A stretch of DNA of 10,973 nucleotides. Source: an uncultured Porphyromonadaceae bacterium (GTDB lineage Bacteria; Bacteroidota; Bacteroidia; Bacteroidales; Muribaculaceae). Shown here piece after piece: positions 7,271 through 10,973 of this stretch. The first letter of the stretch is position 1. Every line of letters starts with the position of its first letter. The notes beneath the pieces were generated by a model, which saw nothing but the letters and a program-made list of their open reading frames with translations, was not told the DNA's origin and searched no databases. The translations under genes and the position numbers were made by a program. The DNA lies in assembly GCA_947178685.1 (NCBI GenBank), contig CAMWZE010000022.1, positions 1 through 10,973 of the forward strand, in the 5' to 3' direction.

Positions 7271-8473
7271 TTAATTATTTTCTTTTACTTTTATAATCAG
7301 GTGTTTGTTTTTAAGATCAAAATCTATATAGTTAGTCTGACTAAGGATATTAAGGAGATCCATGAGAGGCATCTTGCGGGATATTATACCGCTGAATTCC
7401 TCATTTTCGAGCGATTCATCGTTAAATGAAACCTCGATTCCATACCATTCGGCCACCTCATCGAATAGCTCTCTGAGCGAAGTTTCTGCAAAATGATATG
7501 CTCCGTTTCTCCATCCTATGTAAAGATCGATATCATCGTCCGACACTTTGATGTCGCCGGTCTCTTCGTCAAATTTTCCCGTCTCACCCGGTGTGAGGAA
7601 TATCTCTTTGTCGGAATCTGAGGGAATCAATGCTACCGAACCCTCCACGAGAGTTGTGGTGACGGTGTCATGGCGTCGGGTGTTGACATTGAACTGGGTG
7701 CCGTAGACTCTCACATCCATATCGCCGGTGCTGACGATGAAGGGTCTTACGGAGTCGGAGGTGACTTCGAAGTAAGCCTCACCTTTAATTGACACTCTAC
7801 GAGCGTCACCGGCAAAATAGCTCGGATATTCTATTTCAGTGTTTGAATTGAGCCATACAGTTGTGCCGTCTTCCATGCGCAGGCATAGCTCGGCTCCGGC
7901 GGCCGTAGAGAGCTTATGGATCTCGGCGGGCTTGTTGGAGCTTTTATGCCGGTATGTCACCATGCTGTTTTCAGCGTCATACTCCACATTATCTACCTGC
8001 TTGTCGGAAATTTCCGACAGACCGAATCTTGTGTTGTTGCCTATGGCAAGCACAATCTTCCGGTTTGTCCTCTTTTCGGTATAGACCGGCACGGTGTCGA
8101 TTGGCTCGACAGATATGGCCGCAGTGTTGTCAGCCACAACAACTGAGGGCCCGGATACATTTTCGGTGGGGTTGTAGAACATAACCACCGCCACACTTAG
8201 AAGCAACATGATAGAGGCCACAAGAAGCACTGCTGAATACCCGGTCCATCTTTTCCTTCGGAATTTAGCCTCCACTTTTTGATTGTAGCTATCCCGATAG
8301 GCGTTGAGGGTTTCGGCGAGGGGTTTGAAATCATTCCTCTCGTAATAATGAGTTTTCAGGCGTTCAAAATAGGCGAGATGCAAGGGTGAGGCGTTTAGCC
8401 ATTCATCCACCAATTTCTCTTCTTCTGATGTCAGGTTGTCTTCGATCTTTTTATAGAGTAGTTCGACTTCCAT
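7271..8473 (-). CDS. FecR-type anti-sigma factor (inner-membrane regulator)
   Basis: A 400-residue single-pass membrane protein that holds the adjacent ECF sigma factor and receives the signal from the STN domain of SusC. Residues 1-75 are a cytoplasmic helical region (L-T-S-E-E-E-K-L-V-D-E-W-L) ending in basic FRRKR, followed by one membrane helix (about 77-100). The periplasmic FecR domain (about 188-282) shows L-x-D-G-T-x-V-W-L-N-S-x-T-x-I-x-Y-P, the V-S-I-K-G-E-A-Y-F-E-V motif and V-Y-G-T-Q-F-N-V. The G258-T259 pair in the last motif matches the Gly-Thr site where some proteobacterial FecR/FoxR proteins self-cleave. The C-terminal part (about 326-396, H-F-A-E-T-S-L-R-E-L-F-D-E-V) is a DUF4974 domain, typical of Bacteroidetes FecR. 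I chose the ATG at 8473 over an in-frame TTG at 8512 because family members begin with the acidic helix right after the methionine. The gap to the sigma gene is 65 bp. Confidence 0.95.
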   Translation of the reverse strand: MEVELLYKKIEDNLTSEEEKLVDEWLNASPLHLAYFERLKTHYYERNDFKPLAETLNAYRDSYNQKVEAKFRRKRWTGYSAVLLVASIMLLLSVAVVMFYNPTENVSGPSVVVADNTAAISVEPIDTVPVYTEKRTNRKIVLAIGNNTRFGLSEISDKQVDNVEYDAENSMVTYRHKSSNKPAEIHKLSTAAGAELCLRMEDGTTVWLNSNTEIEYPSYFAGDARRVSIKGEAYFEVTSDSVRPFIVSTGDMDVRVYGTQFNVNTRRHDTVTTTLVEGSVALIPSDSDKEIFLTPGETGKFDEETGDIKVSDDDIDLYIGWRNGAYHFAETSLRELFDEVAEWYGIEVSFNDESLENEEFSGIISRKMPLMDLLNILSQTNYIDFDLKNKHLIIKVKENN

Positions 8474-8538
8474 ATAAAATCGGTTTTGCTCCAATGACAC
8501 GAAGAGATGCAAAATGGTTTACAAGTTTTAAGAAAAAA

Positions 8539-9075
8539 TTAAAAATTTTCCAAATTGCTTTTGATTTTAATTACGGCACGGTGTAGCTGCACTTTCACAG
8601 TACCCACGGCCAAGTTCAGCTCAGCGGCGATATCCTTAATTTTCATTCCACGCCGGAAACGCATCTCGCATATGAGTCGGCAGCTTTCCGGTAGAGAGGG
8701 CATCTCCTGTTCAATTTTTGCTATGAGTTCTTTCAGGTAGTCGTTGTCATCATCAAGAGGGGCGGTGAGGAGGTGCTCGTAGTAAAGATGTAGATTACGG
8801 TCTTCGAGATCAAGGTCGCGTAGATAGTTCAGACATCTGTTGCGCACGGCCACAGTGATATATCCCGGAAGATTGTCGATGGAATTAAGGTCGGAAGAGT
8901 GATCGTAGATTGATATGAAAACATCCTGTACGATGTCGTTAGCCACGTCAGGGTCTACCACATAGGTCATGGCAAGGCAATAAGAATGCTCAAAGAACCG
9001 ATCAAACAGTTCTTTGTAAGCCTTAGCGTCCCTTTTCCCAAGACGGAGAATTAGTTTTTTGAAATCGATGCTCAT
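8539..9075 (-). CDS. ECF RNA polymerase sigma factor (sigma-70 family, Bacteroidetes FecI-like)
   Basis: A 178-residue sigma factor with only regions 2 and 4, the usual ECF layout and size. Region 2 spans about residues 22-88 and includes D-I-V-Q-D-V-F-I-S-I-Y (47-57) and L-P-G-Y-I-T-V-A-V-R-N-R-C-L-N-Y-L-R (69-86). Region 4 spans about 122-172 with L-P-E-S-C-R-L-I-C-E-M-R-F and the helix-turn-helix I-K-D-I-A-A-E-L-N-L-A-V-G-T-V-K-V-Q-L-H-R-A. It is the first gene of the locus and sits directly before fecR, so it should be held inactive by FecR and released when the SusC transporter senses its ligand, then transcribe the transport genes and possibly itself. No Bacteroidetes housekeeping -33/-7 promoter is evident in the 272 bp upstream. 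Two short palindromes lie about 50-75 bp before the start codon. Confidence 0.96.
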   Translation of the reverse strand: MSIDFKKLILRLGKRDAKAYKELFDRFFEHSYCLAMTYVVDPDVANDIVQDVFISIYDHSSDLNSIDNLPGYITVAVRNRCLNYLRDLDLEDRNLHLYYEHLLTAPLDDDNDYLKELIAKIEQEMPSLPESCRLICEMRFRRGMKIKDIAAELNLAVGTVKVQLHRAVIKIKSNLENF

Positions 9076-9125
9076 CGTTCAGGGTGCATTTTTCGGGAAG
9101 TCAAAGCCGAAGTTCTTATGGAAAA

Positions 9126-9151
9126 GACATATGTCAGGTGCTGTCATGACA
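9126..9151. promoter_or_regulatory. Pair of 10-bp palindromes upstream of the sigma factor gene (possible operator)
   Basis: GACATATGTC (9126-9135) and TGTCATGACA (9142-9151) are both perfect 10-bp palindromes built from the same TGTC/GACA half-site, with centres 16 bp apart. They lie 51-76 bp before the sigma factor start codon, in the only substantial gap of the locus. A regulator-binding site is plausible but not shown; I cannot name a protein that would bind it. Confidence 0.3.
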
Positions 9152-9266
9152 AATCCATAGACACAACCGGTTCAGAAAAGGTTTACAAAATCTAATAAAA
9201 ATTTTAAATAATCGAGATGTAATGTCTCTCATGTATTAAGATGATGTGAAAAGCAGATGTTGAGGG

Positions 9267-9305
9267 ATAAAATATAAAAAGACGAATCCTCACGGAGCCG
9301 TCTTT
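9267..9305 (-). terminator. Intrinsic terminator of the tRNA-Tyr transcript
   Basis: On the minus strand AAAGACGGCTCC (9305-9294) pairs with GGATTCGTCTTT (9289-9278) around a GTGA loop, with one wobble and one mismatch, followed by TTATATTTT. The GC-rich hairpin plus T-rich tail, about 43 bp after the tRNA 3' end, is a good intrinsic terminator. The remaining spacer towards the sigma factor gene (9076-9266) contains no gene that I can see. Confidence 0.75.
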
Positions 9306-9347
9306 CTGTACTGTTGTTATGTGCAATAATTGAATTGATGTCGTAAG

Positions 9348-9430
9348 TGGGTGGAGATGGATTCGAACCACCGAAGGTATAAACCAGCAGATTTACAGTC
9401 TGCCCCATTTGGCCACTCTGGTATCCACCC
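9348..9430 (-). tRNA. tRNA-Tyr (anticodon GTA)
   Basis: An 83-nt class II tRNA on the minus strand. The acceptor stem GGGTGGA pairs fully with TCCACCC and the discriminator is A. The D-arm contains AGTGGCCAAATGG. The anticodon stem-loop is GCAGA-CTGTAAA-TCTGC with anticodon GTA at 9394-9396. The variable arm GGT-TTAT-ACC is long, as bacterial tRNA-Tyr requires, and the T-arm carries TTCGAAT. The 3' CCA is not encoded (the following bases are CTT), so it must be added by the CCA-adding enzyme. It is flanked by its own promoter and terminator and appears to be a stand-alone transcription unit. I see no sign of an integrated element using it as an attachment site. Confidence 0.97.
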
Positions 9431-9462
9431 GAGTTTGCAAGGCTTTGTGCCGAATTGCGGTG

Positions 9463-9494
9463 CAAAGTTACAAACTATTTTTTTAACGTGCAAA
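9463..9494 (-). promoter_or_regulatory. Bacteroidetes-type housekeeping promoter for tRNA-Tyr
   Basis: On the minus strand TTTG (9494-9491) is followed after 20 bp by TAACTTTG (9470-9463), an exact match to the Bacteroidetes -33 TTTG / -7 TAnnTTTG consensus with about 19-21 bp spacing. The implied start of transcription, a few bases beyond 9463, gives a leader of roughly 25-30 nt before the tRNA. The surrounding 9471-9554 is very AT-rich and otherwise shows no feature, beyond the end of the upstream gene. Confidence 0.8.
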
Positions 9495-9554
9495 TAAAAA
9501 ATGATTTTTTTTAATTTGATTTATGATTTTGTTAATTCCGGAGCATGTGCGCTA

Positions 9555-10961
9555 TCATTTCAGGGCGTTCTGAAGGAGAGTAAGGAGGGAGTTGGCATCC
9601 GGATTCTCTGTCTCGGCCGAAAGATTAAGCGACAAGCTGTTGCTCTCGGGATTGAGAGTGAGTGAGAAGGTTTTGAAAGAGGCAGCCGCCGCGCGGAATG
9701 ATGGATCTACCATACCGAGCATCGATACAACGTCGTCGGAGTTGGGGTCGAGTGCGGAGACGATGCCAAGAGTGGCACCTTTGAGGCGGTCGGCCATTTT
9801 TTCCACTTGAAGGGCTCCTGATGCTTCGCCGCGAGTGAGTTTCACGATCTTGCCATCTTTCTGAGTATTGCCGAATGTGGAGAGGAACTGCATCATCTCG
9901 AGAGGGGCTTTGCCATCGGTAGCGATGATTGCGGAATAGGCATTCGCACCGGAATCAGAGTTTCCGATAGCTATGGCTGAGGTGCCGTCGAGCACATTCG
10001 CGGTGGCAGAGAAAGTGGCCGGGAGCGATCCGCCGAAAGATTCGGCCATCTTGCTGACTTTCTTCACGAGGGTCTTGGAGATAGCGGCCGCTGCCAGGGT
10101 GTTGGCAGTGCCGGTGAGTTTCTTCACCTCATCGATGCTGATTTTATCGGCAGGCAGGAGATATTTGGCCGGCTCAGCCTTATCGTTAAGCACGATTGCC
10201 TTGCTCACCACCTCACCTTTGAGGAAGTCCTGATGGAATGAGAGAGCAGTAGCGTTGTCGAAGAGAAAGCCCAGACCGAGGTTGAGGAGCGCCTCGTCGC
10301 TGAAGGATAAGCGTCCGGCTATGAAACTGCGGATCTGTCCGTAGCCTACTATATCGTGGGTCATCGTTGTCATATCCTCGGCTGCATCGAGCGAAGCGAA
10401 GCTCTGGGTCTTGTCGAGGTTGGCATAGTTCTTTATGGCCTTTGCATCCAGAGGGTCGCCTGTGAGCCCGATCCAGGTCTGGGCTCCGCTGATAGCCACG
10501 AAGCCTGAAATGCGCACATTGTCACCGGCATCGTCGAAGGGAAGCTCAGTGTGTCGCACGATAAATTCAGAATATTTATCAGTGTCGGCAATGGCGGCGG
10601 TGAGATATGTGTTGTAGGCATCGGTGAAAAGTATCGCACCCACCGGGTCGAGCCCCGCTTCACCTGAAAGGATAGCCTTAAGGATATCAATCTCTTTTCC
10701 GGAGGGAGCGGATTCGAGGGAAGCCGCAATCTCCTTACCGGGGGTGACGGTAGAACCGTCGATCTTGCAGCCTGCTTTTTCAAGGAGAGAATTCAGATTG
10801 AATCCCACCACCATTGCGGCTGATGAAGGGACAGTGGAGAGAAGATCCTCCACATTGGCCGTCTTCTCTTTTTGACACGATGTGAGATTCGGAGCCAATG
10901 CCACCATGAGGCACAGGAGCAAAAGGCCAAATTTTTTAACAGATATAACCGTTTTCTTCAT
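9555..10961 (-). CDS. Lipoprotein of unknown function resembling the DUF4836 family
   Basis: A 468-residue lipoprotein: basic start (MKKTVISVKK), hydrophobic stretch, then LTSC with the likely lipidated cysteine at 29 and QKEK after it. The mature N-terminus (V-P-S-S-A-A-M-V-V-G-F-N-L-N-S-L-L-E-K-A-G, about 43-63) closely follows the opening of DUF4836 proteins, which start with a 'P-x-D-A-x-V-V-A-x-I-N-L-K-S-L' type segment. The later 'G-L-D-P-V-G-A-I-L-F-T-D' and 'T-A-A-I-A-D-T-D-K-Y' segments (about 97-130) also fit that family. The sequence is rich in Ala, Leu and Ser and has no catalytic motif that I recognise. DUF4836 proteins have no known biochemical role. The gene is independent of the SusCD locus, being separated from it by tRNA-Tyr with its own promoter and terminator. 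Its upstream control region lies outside the window, with only 12 bp before the ATG visible. The family call is by eye and moderate; the reading frame is firm. Confidence 0.6.
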   Translation of the reverse strand: MKKTVISVKKFGLLLLCLMVALAPNLTSCQKEKTANVEDLLSTVPSSAAMVVGFNLNSLLEKAGCKIDGSTVTPGKEIAASLESAPSGKEIDILKAILSGEAGLDPVGAILFTDAYNTYLTAAIADTDKYSEFIVRHTELPFDDAGDNVRISGFVAISGAQTWIGLTGDPLDAKAIKNYANLDKTQSFASLDAAEDMTTMTHDIVGYGQIRSFIAGRLSFSDEALLNLGLGFLFDNATALSFHQDFLKGEVVSKAIVLNDKAEPAKYLLPADKISIDEVKKLTGTANTLAAAAISKTLVKKVSKMAESFGGSLPATFSATANVLDGTSAIAIGNSDSGANAYSAIIATDGKAPLEMMQFLSTFGNTQKDGKIVKLTRGEASGALQVEKMADRLKGATLGIVSALDPNSDDVVSMLGMVDPSFRAAAASFKTFSLTLNPESNSLSLNLSAETENPDANSLLTLLQNALK

Positions 10962-10973
10962 ATATTGATATAT

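Noticed and set aside
8474..8512. Longer FecR form starting at TTG 8512
   Set aside because: The 13 extra residues precede the normal acidic start helix of the family and the ATG at 8473 is a better start; the longer form cannot be fully excluded.
9076..9266. Housekeeping or ECF-type promoter for the sigma factor gene
   Set aside because: The nearest -7 lookalike (TGGATTTG on the minus strand) lacks a -33 TTTG at the right distance, and a GAACC...GTC pair resembles proteobacterial ECF sites only loosely, so no promoter is called.
9348..9430. tRNA-Tyr as an integration site of a mobile element
   Set aside because: No integrase, no duplicated tRNA 3' end and no transfer genes appear in the window.
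9229..9465. Minus-strand open frame of 78 codons across the tRNA region
   Set aside because: It covers the whole tRNA-Tyr gene and its terminator, and its apparent peptide is a translation of the tRNA itself.
9480..9540. A/T-only inverted repeats in the gap before the tRNA as a terminator of the DUF4836-like gene
   Set aside because: The runs pair only through A and T in very AT-rich DNA and have no defined stem with a stable loop, so chance explains them.

Overview
The window looks like a chromosomal segment from a member of the Bacteroidales, most likely gut-associated. The evidence is a SusC/SusD pair, an ECF sigma/FecR regulatory pair, FISUMP and DUF4369-type proteins, several lipoproteins, and a promoter of the Bacteroidetes type (TTTG, 20 bp, TAACTTTG) in front of a tRNA gene. 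Base composition is moderate, which would suit Muribaculaceae or relatives, but I cannot fix the family from sequence alone. Every gene I can support is on the minus strand, so the genes read from high to low coordinates.

Right part (10961 to 9276): a lipoprotein of about 468 residues resembling the DUF4836 family, then a short AT-rich gap with a clear promoter, tRNA-Tyr(GTA), and a hairpin plus T-run that should end the tRNA transcript. A 272-bp spacer separates the tRNA from the next gene; apart from that terminator it holds two short perfect palindromes and no convincing promoter.

Central and left part (9075 to 343): a compact cell-surface signalling and uptake locus in the order ECF sigma factor, FecR anti-sigma factor, SusC with an N-terminal STN signalling domain, SusD, an acidic lipoprotein, and a FISUMP-domain lipoprotein. 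Gaps are 65, 19, 14 and 65 bp, and the last two genes overlap in a TAATG. This fits one operon. The expected logic is that ligand binding to SusCD is passed from the STN domain to the periplasmic end of FecR, which releases the sigma factor to transcribe the locus. No glycoside hydrolase, polysaccharide lyase or sulfatase is visible, so a carbohydrate substrate is not supported here.

Left edge (253 to 1): beyond a perfect 15-bp hairpin lies the 5' end of a DUF4369-type periplasmic protein, probably the N-terminus of a TlpA-like thiol-disulfide oxidoreductase, cut by the window edge.

The two most unusual points are the acidic lipoprotein after SusD, which aligns by eye with the Bacteroidetes putative zinc metallopeptidase family (Peptidase_Mx1) but has lost the whole zinc-binding HExxH motif, and a C-terminal Asp/Trp tail on SusD encoded by a 12-bp tandem repeat. 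Together with an acidic FISUMP protein, these suggest a strongly negative cell-surface binding complex with an unknown, possibly cationic, ligand. That last step is inference.
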